DNA of 64,000 bases from Uloborus plumipes (taxonomy: Eukaryota; Arthropoda; Arachnida; Araneae; Uloboridae): the NCBI GenBank assembly GCA_038373865.1, contig JAXGGA010002851.1, positions 49,479-113,478 on the forward strand, written 5' to 3'. Below are positions 1-10,122 of this stretch, in pieces; within the stretch, counting starts at the first letter, position 1; each line of letters begins with the position of its first letter. The notes under the pieces were generated by a model. The model saw nothing but the letters and a program-made list of their open reading frames with translations, was not told the DNA's origin and did no database searches. The translations under genes and the position numbers were made by a program.

Positions 1-2104
1 ATGGTATGTTTTAAAAATTCCTGAAATAGTCATACACTTAAGAGATATTAAGTAGTTGGAAAAATTGTAGCAAATTTTGAACGACAGTTATTTTTGCTGT
101 AATAGAGTAGAGAGATAGAGTCTTCTTGAACTACACGAAACGAGGTTTTTTCTCTTTAAATTTTACACTTTAGTGCATATCAAGTAATCTTTTATTCGAA
201 AAGAAAACTCAATTAGTAACCTTTTACAATTTCAAACTAATATTAAGTTGGTCAAAAGAAAGAAAAAAGAAATACAGGTTTTATTAAGAAACACCTGTTT
301 GCTTTAGTCCCCTAGAAATTTGAGGTACCTTTCGTTTCTTCGTTTATGTTAACATTTAGTTTCTTCCTTTAACTATGCTTTGGTATTTATTTCTTAATTA
401 AATATTCCACACTATTAATACGCTTATACGTATGTTCTTATATGCATCATCAATTGGTATCATTGATTTTTGAATAAACAAGGAAGTCAATGGAAAAATA
501 TAAAAATACTTTTGTGCTTTTGCCGATGTGCATTCAAGCTTGAGAATTGTTTTTTACAAAATGTGTGGTATACGCACTAATGGGTAGGAACATTTAGTTA
601 AGTCTTTTCAATACTGCTTATGTTTTACGTGCATTTAGTATTTAGTTTTTCAAAATGAAAATAAAATGCTTCTATTTTCCATAGAATATTTTAAATTCGT
701 ACCCCAAATGAATATTGAAACCATGATCTTAAGTTTTTACAATCCAACAGATCATTCAAACCTATTCAGCTCAATGACAATTATTCATTTTTATGCCAAG
801 TTTGGCTGCCTGGGTGGATTTATGCAGGGTCAAAATGTTTATAATTAATTTATATCAATTAGGATGCGACGAGAAAAAATTCCGGTTGCATTCAAACACC
901 CGAACACTTTGTTTAAACCTAGAAATATTTCGCGGCATATTATTGCAACCTATTTTCTGAAGTAGATGAAAGGTAAATCATACACACAAAAGCATCGGAA
1001 AAAATTCCAAAACGCTCCTGGATAAAAAACAGCAGCTGATGTGCCTAATTTCTGGTAATAACATATCTAGAAAAAATCAAGAAGGTTTCCCGCTAAAAGT
1101 CAGTAACCTCTCTGAAGCATCCACAAACCTTCCAATAAAAGCTAGTCCCGTTAGTTAATCAGGAACTTTCCATAAAACTTCGGTTCATGGTAACCATTTG
1201 GCATATTCATGTTTTATCCGGAAGCAGTGTAGCAAATATGACAAAAGCAAAGGCAGCAATTGGAAGCAAAATAACTGAACAACTTATTTTATTGCATTTC
1301 TTCCAGAGCTACAGTATCCACAGGTTGCGTATGCTCATGTTTGGGTCGAAGACATTCTGGACAGGTCGCAATCAAACTGAAAGCTAAACATTTAATAAAA
1401 GCGTTCGATATACCCTGTGAATGATTGTTAAAAATATTTTTCACAAGAGTTAGAAAACCGCATTCGTGCTTGTATCCAAGGGTGGAATAAGAACTTTTTC
1501 AAGAGTGAGGCGAGAGAGAGTGGAGTCGTGTATCTAGTAGCATTAAATTTATCATACAGACTTCCTATTAAAACTCTGTAAAAACAAAACATGCAGAATA
1601 AGCTCTTAAAATAGAAAATACGTCTTATATGAGGCATTCGCTATCAAAGCATGCTCATTCAGGAGTTTTCGTAAGTTGTTTTTCTTCTGTTGTTTTACAC
1701 TTCTTGGTAGATAAACTCTAGCGCCACAAAGTGATATAGAGCAAATCTCTCTAAAACCCCGTTGCAAAAAACAATTTAATTTCGAAACCAGCTCAACACA
1801 TGATTCTACTATACGCCCTCAGAGAGTTTAGGTGCCTCAATCGGGTGGAAGCTGTGCGTCAAAATGATGTGTGCCTTTAATATTCGCTTCTTAATGTTGG
1901 CACATGAAGACTGTATGCCAGATGCCGTATCGGGGGATTGCTCAAGGTCTGTAAAAGCTAAAGCCTACTACCCCATTGAGAAGGGGAGAGAAACAGTGGC
2001 ACTCCAGTAGTGCCGACAGAAGTGAGAACTTGAACAATTACTAGCGTATTTTTTTAATCTTCAAGGGTTTTTTCTCATCTCAAAAAATGCCAACATGCAT
2101 GTGT
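1..2104. other. AT-rich DNA, no gene recognised
   Basis: All frames are broken into short segments and none of the conceptual peptides is recognisable. The stretch at about 1800-2040 is less AT-rich than its surroundings and may be an old repeat or dead coding sequence, but I cannot assign it. Confidence 0.5.
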
Positions 2105-2545
2105 ATGCAATACAATGCTCGTTTATTCCAACCACGGAGTGCAGTTCTGTGCTTATTATGCACTCATAAGCACGGCATAGGAATTAAACGAGCTGGAGGC
2201 AAAAATCCTCTTATAGAGCAAAGAGAGCCAACAAAAACTGGTAGCTGATGTGAAAATTAGATTACCAGCGAGCGACTGCACTTGGTACGGTATAGCTCGA
2301 AAGATTTGAGGCAAGGCTCGGGTATAAAGCAGTAAATAACCGCCCCTAAGCAAGTGTTTTTGTTGGCCCTCTTTGCTCATAAAGAGGATTTTTGCTTCCA
2401 GCTAGTTTATTCCTATACCATGCTGATGAGTGCATAATAAGCACGAAACTGCAGTCCATGGTTGGAATAAACGTTTTAGGTGTATTGCATGTTTCTGCCT
2501 TAGGCCTTGCTTAGGGCCGGTTACTTACTGCTTTATGCAGGTGTA
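2105..2545. repeat. Imperfect fold-back (inverted repeat) element
   Basis: Two arms of roughly 135 bp (about 2105-2242 and 2354-2490) are imperfect reverse complements. Both contain the block beginning TTATTCCAACCA and the block around CAAAAATCCTC. A second, shorter inversion pairs about 2311-2354 (with ATAAAGCAGTAA) against 2505-2545 (with TTACTGCTTTAT). The transcript would fold into a compound hairpin. No target duplication was resolved. It could be a MITE or a snap-back rearrangement of a larger repeat. Confidence 0.65.
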
Positions 2546-2651
2546 TGTTCGTACATAGACAATATATGTACATTAGGGTGATTCAGAAATGTAAGGAAAA
2601 AATAAACTTTGTATTTTTGTGCGTCTTACCCTCTTATTTTGTGCCACTATA

Positions 2652-4080
2652 TAGGGGAGAGTGATAATGAATGGGCCATGGTGATGAATGGGCCACTAAC
2701 AAAATATGAAAAAGAATTTGCATGTTTTTTTTTTTGATGCCATCAATAGATGTAGCTATTTGTTCTACTAAACTCATCCAATTTTCATTCGTTTGCGCTG
2801 AGCCATTTTCAAACTAGAGTGGCATGGTCAAGAATCTGACTGAAAAGTAAGTTTTTTCCATTTTTAGTAAAACATTTCCTAGCTAAAATGTACCAAGTAT
2901 TTCACTGCATACATATGTATAAGCTAGTCTTTCCATATCTATAAACTAATTTTAAGATGTATTTTGATCTTATTTAAATTCAATGTACTCAAAAAACCTA
3001 AATGTATTCCAAAAGTATAGGTGGGGCTGAATGGGCCACTATGTCATGGTAATGAATGGGCCACCTAAATATTGTTTTTCTTCCTTTTCTTTGGATTTTC
3101 GCATTAATATGAAACACAACTGACTGTCATAGATACATTAAGATTAATGTCGTCAAAACAGTTTTGTAGTAACTTCTAAATATAATTTACAGATCTATAT
3201 TATACTCCTATAGTACAATAGACCTCTGGTCGCAGTGCGTGGCTTGAAAAAGCCCCCCTCTCTCCTTCATATTATATTCCTCACAGTACAATTTCATTTT
3301 CTTTCTTGGTAACTTAAGTTAGATATTTATTATTCCCGATGTCTAGTAAATTTGAAAATTTTTTTTTGAATTTTGACAAGTTTGAAAATGAAGAAGTTTT
3401 TGAAAGTGATTTTTAATATTATTTTTGAAATATCAAATTTTGTTAAATCGTAGTGGTATTATCTGTTTTTTTTTATATATATTTGATGTTATTTATTTCT
3501 TACAATCTCGTTATTTAGTCATTTTTCTGCTACAATTGGTATGCATCAGTTTTATTTTAATTGCATCATTTTTGATGTTCATATAATTTTAAATCAGTAT
3601 GATTTTGTATCATCATGTCAAGTGCCACATTTATTTTGTCATATTCAGCAAATAAAAGATTAAATCCACATGTTTTCATTGAATTCATCTAGTGGCCCAT
3701 TCATTACCTTCGATGGCCCATTCAACCCCATAGGTGGGGTTGAATGGGCCATCGAAGGTAATGAATGGGCCACTAGATGAATTCAATGAAAACATGTGGA
3801 TTTAATCTTTTATGTTTTCATTGAATTCATCTAGTGGCCCATTCATTACCTTCGATGGCCCATTCAACCCCATAGGTGGGGTTGAATGGGCCAAATTTCA
3901 AAATTTTTATTTTCTATTATAATTTATTATAGACAGGTGCTAATCCAACTTTTATGACTTTTTTAGATAGCCAGATAAGTAAAGTAACTAAAACACAAAT
4001 TTAGAGTTAAAACAAAGTGTTAGAAAAAATTACAAAAATTCAAAACCAAAAAGCGGCCCATTCATTACCACTCTCCCCTA
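2652..4080. mobile_element. TAGGGG-ended TA-target transposon (non-autonomous), nested in the 2567-6365 element
   Basis: The ends are TAGGGGAGAGTG(A/G)TAATG plus AATGGGCC and its reverse complement, about 26 bp long and flush with a TA dinucleotide on both sides. The TA target is supported directly. Joining the flanks gives CTATATACACTGATTA, which closely resembles an uninterrupted copy of the same host sequence at about 4245-4260 (TTATATACACTGAATTA). The motif GAATGGGCCAC recurs many times inside (for example 2671, 2690, 3030, 3050, 3700-3890). No transposase frame is visible. TA duplication with TAGGGG ends suits a Tc1/mariner/pogo-type MITE. Confidence 0.85.
3653..3892. repeat. Triple snap-back: three alternating inverted copies of a ~78-bp segment
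   Basis: Segment 3653-3730 is followed after 4 bases by its reverse complement at 3735-3812. A third copy in the original orientation follows at once (3813-3872), then a partial fourth in reverse (3873-3892). The copies look essentially identical, so the event is much younger than the host element. Alternating orientation with tiny loops is the expected product of strand or template switching at a hairpin, not of unequal crossover. Confidence 0.85.
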
Positions 4081-4543
4081 CACTGATTATTTGTGCAAAA
4101 TTTGGACAAAATATATTAATATATAGAGGTTGCGCAAACGCCTTGAAATTTCGAGATATTGATAAAAACGTGAACGTAAATGATATCTATGGAACAGAGT
4201 AGCCTTTGTATTTTTGTTCGTCTTACCGTCTTATTTAGGCCTTTATATACACTGAATTATTTGCCCAAAATTTTAGTAAACTATGTTTACCTTTAAGAGT
4301 ACTTCAAATTTTGTGATAGTGGCACAAATGCGAACGTAAATAATAATAATAAAGTTACTTTATTGCTGTTTTTTTCTCTGAAGAAAAAAACGTGCAATTA
4401 CAAAATGAACTATATATCTGAAAAACCAATGAAATGCAGAAGAGTATGAAAACTAATCAAATACGAAAAAAATATAAAAAACAAATTTAAATACATTAAA
4501 TATATAGTAGTTCGCTCATTAATTCTTGCAATACTTTTTAAGG

Positions 4544-5630
4544 TTACATTTTTGCAATTTTGAAACCTTTTCTGTGTTCCTGTATGACTTGAAGAAGACA
4601 CTGTCTTTGTTTTTCGTCGTTAGTGATAGTCTTAACAAATGCTTCAATAAGGGCCACGCCAAGCTCCGTATTGTCATTTACAATCCTCAGTTTCTTCGGT
4701 AGTACAAAGCATTGTTGATAGCTATGTTGAAGATTCCAATGCTCAGGATCAAACAGCTGATATATTTTGACTTTCTTCTTTACATGAATAAGGACGCTGA
4801 AAATGTTCCAAATCATTTCTCAGTGCTTGCACAAAAAGGGTTGCTGGGAACCCAGTTCTTAGATATTCTTTCCCATTAACGATAAGAATGTGAAATAAAT
4901 CCCATTCCTATGTTACGAATACCTTTTCCTGGTCCGGATGCAAGTTTGAACTGGTTGTAAAATAAACTTGAAGCCATAAAGGATCTTTGACGCAGATATA
5001 ACACGATGAACCGCTCCTGGGACACGAAAACATACACCAAGAGAAGGTGCTCCGCTCAAGAAAATCACACTAAGCTCTAGTATCTTCCTTAGACACTTCT
5101 TTTGCATGAGTCATCAGAAGTTGACTTTGCGAAACTTCCATTACTAGTTGCACGTTGCTCTGAATTGGCTACCAACTTCTTAACCTCGTCGTTTCTCACT
5201 CCAGGTTTAAAATTAGAATGTTTTATCCTTGACTATGATTGCTGAAACCGCTTAGAAAGCAGTATTGTAGATAAAATGGCAGTGGATGGTTCCACGCAAT
5301 TGCGTGAACACCGCATTTGACATTGCACGCAAATTCCCAATTCTGCCTATTTCTTGGTTTATTGGTTAAAATACCGAAAGACCAAGACGAGAATAGACTT
5401 TGGTTGTAATACCACAATGTCTAAAATATAATGGTGGAAAGCACAATATAAAAGTTGCTTCCCTAGTTCTTTTTCCCAAGTTCAAACTTTCTCCAACTTT
5501 AGTACCGGCACTACATGTCGTATCAAAACACATACCACGTACGAGCTCAGTAAATTCCCATTTATCTAACTGGTTATTGCACAGCAACATTTGCCGTAGC
5601 AATTCCAGTGCCAGACGAACTTACTAGAAC
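4544..5630 (-). pseudogene. Degenerate transposase-like coding remnant, family not named
   Basis: Reading the minus strand from 5630 down to 4544 gives several frame-broken segments in colinear order. They are one with GMCFDTT followed by a CxxxxxRHCG-like stretch (5602-5366), one with VPGAVHRVISASKILYGFK (about 5107-4913), and a C-terminal one with NDNTELGVALIEAF, DEKQRQ and QVIQEHRKGF (4816-4544). I recall this motif series from uncharacterised arthropod and cnidarian repeat-encoded proteins, but I cannot attach a superfamily name without a search. Stops and frameshifts separate the pieces. Its position between the 2567 and 6365 inverted ends suggests it is that element's own gene. Confidence 0.5.
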
Positions 5631-6054
5631 CCAGAAGTAAATCATCAATGCTTGTGGTCCTGAGACTAATACTGGTATGAAACCCACCGATCCTCCTTCA
5701 TTTTCCCAATATATTTTGTATAAGTGTTTCGTTCCAGTGAACTATCAAAGGAAGTCATAGATTTAAAAGACTTTTGTAAGTTAACGGCTGATTTAGAGCG
5801 AATAGTTTGCCTTTACCGTTTTATGGACGCTGTCAAATCCTCCCCATTTTGACCTATACTTTGTACTGTAGCAGCTACTATCAAAGTGGCTTTCTGTCAC
5901 TTATATTGGGCCCTGTCTAGAGAGGATGCTAGGTGTTTTAGCCGAATAAACTCATACATCTCAAACAACCGAAAAGAAAACAGAAACCACAGCCCGAGCT
6001 TGCAGCTGCATTTTCTACCCAAACTGAGGTAAGAGATGATGCAGCTTTGGAGCG

Positions 6055-6066
6055 GGGGGGGGGGGA
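6055..6066. repeat. Poly(G) tract
   Basis: A run of about a dozen G residues interrupts otherwise AT-rich sequence within the right half of the 2567-6365 element. Confidence 0.9.
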
Positions 6067-6365
6067 GCGTTACAACTCACTTTGAGCTATTATTTTATTG
6101 ACTAATTACTTAGTAGAGCAAACTAACATTTTTCAATTATTCCATTTTATATGAAGAACAATATTATTTCGGGTAATGAAGTTATGTACACTAACTCTCG
6201 AAATTGCCAATTTTCAATAGAATTCGATCGCGATGCGCGACCTCTAAATATTATTCAATTGAGCTAAAATTTTACATACATCACATTCATGAATAGTGTA
6301 AAAAAACTGCGGGGTAAGACCAAAGAAATTTAAAAAAAAAAATTTTTGAATCACCCTAATGTACA

Positions 6366-7889
6366 TCCTTATTTACAGAGGTGTTTGTAACGATTATGGT
6401 AACAGTGTCGCGAGTTCAATTACTCCTTCCCCATCTCAAAAAGTACCGAATGAGCCTGAAGAAGTTTTCCCTTAAAAAAATATATACCACCACTTAAAAA
6501 GCACTGGTAACACGAAAAAAATATGGTAACAAATTGCTTCTTCCGTTTATAATTTTGATTTTATAACCTAATACATATCATACAGCTAAGATATCTCATG
6601 AGTTTAATTGGAATCTGAGCAGGAAATGAACAAAAAATGTATTTTTATTTTAAAACCAATTCAAATAAAATTACTTAAATCAGTAAATAATTACTCAACA
6701 TTGCTAATTAAAAAAATAAAAATAATTCATATACAAAAGGTTAATTGAACAAGAATTAATTAACGTGCAAGAATTACCTGAGTAGAGAGATCTCTATTGT
6801 AATTTTTTTCAACAATGAATTAAGCGTGTTTGCTTCGAAACCCCTCAAATATTTTGTTTTCATTAAGAGACGTTTTATAATCACCTATGTGACGAATGTG
6901 TTTATGCAAACAACTAACTATATCACTTAATTACCATGAGACAAAACTGTAACATTTGCTATCCCCCTGAAATGTATTGTGATAAATAGATACTGTTGAA
7001 ATTTAAACAATGATAATCGCCAACTTACGTCTCCAACTCCCGCAGAGTAAATTACATAGGTTAAATTTAAGCTCATACATGAATAGCAGCTTATTAAAAT
7101 GAATTGTTTACTCAAATTATTTCGATTGTCTGTTACAACGGTATCAAAGGTTTGGTTCATTCGCCAACGCGATATGATCTAAAATACTTAAATATGCATA
7201 TTTTTGAAGGTTTTCCAGTTTTCTATAGGCTAAATAAGCGATAACCGTTATTTCAATGTATCATAATAATACGTTTTTAAATATTTTTAGTCAAATTATG
7301 GAATTCATAATGATATACTTCGAGTAAATTATCATCGAGTAACATAAAATCAGAACTTATTAGATCTAAAAAGCTATGATTTTATGTTGGGCTTTAAAAA
7401 AGTAATTAATTTCTGCCTTATTTATTGGTAATGAAAAATATTTTAATTTTATTACAAAAAAAAGTCTTTAATTAGACACTAATAAATATTATTACTTAAA
7501 TGTATTCTGCTTCGTTTTTTTTTCTCCTCAGTTGAGCTTGCTAGCAAAAAAAAAAGACTGAGTCAGAATGTAAACTCCTACTAAGAAGAGTCCAAGGTTA
7601 TTCGAAAAAAAATATCATTTAGTATTTTCTACAAACTAAACTTTTACCATAAAGTTATATGAGAGTGCAGGTCATCAACATACCATCATATGAATCTGTC
7701 TTTTTAATTTCAATTGTTATACTTAATTACTTCCTTTTTATATTTTTTTAATGTAGCGTCATTTTTGCATTCCATTTTTTATGCTTTTGTTAAAACTTGA
7801 AAGAGAAGTACGCTAAAAAAACATTGTATACTGTAACAGAACTTGCCGGCCAGGTGGCTGCTATCAACTTTGCTAAATATTTTCAAGAT
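6366..7889. other. AT-rich DNA, nothing recognised
   Basis: There are only short frames rich in A and T and homopolymer runs. No inverted ends, tandem structure or coding motif could be supported. Confidence 0.5.
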
Positions 7890-7890
7890 A

Positions 7891-7927
7891 CTGGATAGAG
7901 ACATTTTATTGATGTCTCTATCCAGTA
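7891..7927. repeat. Perfect hairpin
   Basis: ACTGGATAGAGACAT and its reverse complement are separated by about 7 bases. This gives a 15-bp stem in an otherwise unstructured region. The stretch lies just before a duplicated ~110-bp segment. No T-tract terminator logic applies in this eukaryotic context. Confidence 0.7.
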
Positions 7928-7952
7928 CTGTAAATATTATAGCAATAGTGCT

Positions 7953-8290
7953 ACGACTACGTTTTTAGGAGCGTTTGCTATGGATCAAAAAATAAAAAAA
8001 ATACTGAGAGTTTCAAAACACAAAGTGCATTCAGATAACGTTACATCTACAGTAATTAAAAAATACGGGAATAGTTGATTCCTAATTGCAGCACTTGTTT
8101 ACACTATAGACTAAAATTGGGAATCATTTACGTTTTTCTTAAAGGAAATGTCCTATGCAAAAGAGGCATTAGGAAAAGAAGACGACTACGTCTTTAGGAG
8201 CGTTTGCTATGGCTCAAAAAATAAAAAAGTACTGAGAGTTTCAAAACACAAAGTTCATTCAGATAACGTTACATCTACAGTAATTAAAAA
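7953..8290. repeat. Interspersed direct duplication (~110 bp, two copies)
   Basis: Segments 7953-8064 and 8182-8290 are near-identical direct repeats beginning ACGACTACGT and ending CAGTAATTAAAA. They share the core GAGCGTTTGCTATGG and the block TTCAAAACACAAAGT. About 117 bp of unrelated sequence lies between them. It could be a segmental duplication or the ends of an unrecognised element. Confidence 0.8.
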
Positions 8291-9276
8291 AAAATCAGAA
8301 GGACACTAATCTACCTTTTAAAATAAAAATAAAATAACATACATTAAAAAAAAAAAAAACTTTTAACGCAGGACTTCAAAGAACTTTAGGTCGACAGGTA
8401 AGGAAAAAAAGGCTTACTTAAAAGGAAGCTCGCTTATTTGTGACAAAATTTTCTGCTTTTTGACCACTGGCAGCGAAAGCAAATGACATTAAAATTTAAA
8501 AAATGAAAAGTGAGCTTACCTGCAGTAATAGTGGATCAAATTAAATCTTTTGTTGAGCAAACGGAGAATTTTTCTCTGCATTTTTTTTATTTAACGGATG
8601 AATCAAGAATACAATTAAGCTTTCGGAAACTTTAAATTCCAATTCAAGGTGTAAAAATTTTTAGTGGCATAGTTGGTTTGTTAATTATATGAAATGAGTA
8701 CGTGTTGAGTATTTCTAAGTAATACGAGTATGGGATTTTTTTTTAATGGCCACCAGATTATTAAGTGCAAAAGTAGATAAATCTTCCTACCAACATGTTC
8801 CACCAACCGACCATTTTTTTAAAAATAATAAGATCCAAATCCTTTGTTAGATTAAGAATTATTTATTCTTAATCTTTTTTAGGTGTATAGTCCACTTTTC
8901 CTGAAAATTAAACCATAACTATTCCATATAGATGGATTCTCTATCTCATTATCCTACTTTCATTTTTCTAATTTTTACCATTAGTTACAATTTTCATTTT
9001 TACTTTTATTTTTACAAAAGGACTGGAGTAATATGCTCATATATTATGCAATTAATAAAATTGCTTTCTTATGTATTGCGAATTACACGAAAAATGTAAC
9101 GATATTGATTTCTGATGTGTTTTTATCTTTTTATCGTTTTTTTTTTTTTTTTTGTACTTAATGAAATTTAAATTCAACTACAGTACGCTTCCCCAGAACT
9201 TTGTTTCATTACATTTTTTTTTCGCTAAGATCTAACACTCCTGTTTCAGCTGCGCAGTTTTTAAGAAAATCGAACA
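8291..9276. other. AT-rich DNA, nothing recognised
   Basis: Poly(A) and poly(T) runs and short random frames only. Confidence 0.5.
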
Positions 9277-9362
9277 CCCCATGTATTAAAGTTTACAAAT
9301 ACCTTTGTGCTAAAGATGTACAGAAAATAAACAACGTTACAATGCACAAATGAGCAGGGATA

Positions 9363-9411
9363 CTGCAGACACGTGTTTCGGCGTTACAAGGAACGCCTTT
9401 ATCAATGCAAA
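9363..9411 (-). ncRNA. Hammerhead-ribozyme-like motif, left arm copy
   Basis: This is the reverse-complement copy of the motif at 10018-10066. It has the same helix II (GGCGTT/AACGCC), the same GAAA, the same palindromic helix III and the same altered core UUGAUAA. See the plus-strand copy for the reading. Confidence 0.4.
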
Positions 9412-10017
9412 AAAGTTGTGAGCTTATGGATGCACAGACATCCGACAAAAGCAACGGAAACAGAAGCGAACAGCTTAAAAAGCAAACATAGCGGATTACA
9501 TGAACACCAATAAAAAAATTCGAAGCCAAAAAAGATCCAATGGGAAAATAAAGAATGAACCGAAGCTTTCTACAGGTACGAATGGAAGAAAGAATTCGAT
9601 TGGCGACACGATAAGCCCTTTTATATAATTTTGCCTTTTCCCTTTCTAATTTATTCCTCTGATTTTGCTGGCATTTTCCATTTTCTACTTGTCTTTATTT
9701 TTCTTTTTGTTTTTTTCATTTACCGATTCGCTTTCTTTCATTCTGCTCTTTTTTTGTTCTTGCGGTTAACAGTTTAACCTGGTGTTTTTTTTATTATGTT
9801 AGCCTTTTGGCTTATCGTGTCGCCAATTGAATTCTTTCTTTCCATTTCGTACCTGGTAGAAAGCTTCGGTTCATTCTTTATTTTCCCATTGGATCTTTTT
9901 TGGCTTCGAATTTTTTTATTGGTGTTCATGTAATCCGCTATGTTTGCTTTTTAAGCTGTTCGCTTCTGTTTCCGTTGCTTTTGTCGGATGTCTGTGCATC
10001 CATAAGCTCACAACTTT

Positions 10018-10066
10018 TTTGCATTGATAAAGGCGTTCCTTGTAACGCCGAAACACGTGTCTGCAG
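10018..10066 (+). ncRNA. Hammerhead-ribozyme-like motif, right arm copy
   Basis: In order: a helix I strand (TTGCA, 10019-10023); a core-like UUGAUAA (10024-10030; consensus CUGANGA); one extra A; helix II GGCGTT (10032-10037) closed by AACGCC (10044-10049); GAA (10050-10052); palindromic helix III ACACGTGT (10053-10060); C at the cleavage position (10061); and the returning helix I strand TGCAG. The order and connectivity match a minimal type I hammerhead of the kind reported in Penelope-like elements. Departures are the C3U and G8A changes and the additional A before helix II. Activity is unproven and may be lost. Confidence 0.42.
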
Positions 10067-10122
10067 TATCCCTGCTCATTTGTGCATTGTAACGTTGTTT
10101 ATTTTCTGTACCCCATGTATTA

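Larger units (their letters stand above)
2567..6365 (-). mobile_element. Decayed TIR DNA transposon of unnamed family, split by a nested insertion
   Basis: The two ends are perfect 19-bp inverted repeats: TGTACATTAGGGTGATTCA at 2567-2585 and its reverse complement at 6347-6365. Between them lie minus-strand coding remnants (4544-5630) and a second transposon (2652-4080). Without that insertion the element is about 2.4 kb. Just inside the left end is a subterminal tandem duplication: the stretch split between 2600-2651 and 4081-4195 resembles 4196-4350, both carrying TTTGTATTTTTG and CACTGA..TTATTTG. I cannot name the superfamily from these ends. Many stops and frameshifts indicate it is dead. 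Confidence 0.7.
9289..10110. mobile_element. Palindromic retroelement remnant (Penelope-like suspected) with 12-bp target duplication
   Basis: Arms 9318-9617 and 9809-10111 are nearly identical reverse complements around a ~190-bp spacer. The insertion is bracketed by the direct repeat CCCCATGTATTA at 9277-9288 and 10111-10122, a good 12-bp target-site duplication. The left end carries about 29 extra bases (AAGTTTACAAATAC..) that the right end lacks. The same asymmetric ends recur at 56728-56909, so they are element boundaries and not chance. Each arm holds a hammerhead-like fold. Inverted partial copies with variable target duplications are characteristic of Penelope-like elements, which are also known to carry hammerhead motifs. 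No reverse transcriptase is present here, so the family call is inference. Confidence 0.6.
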
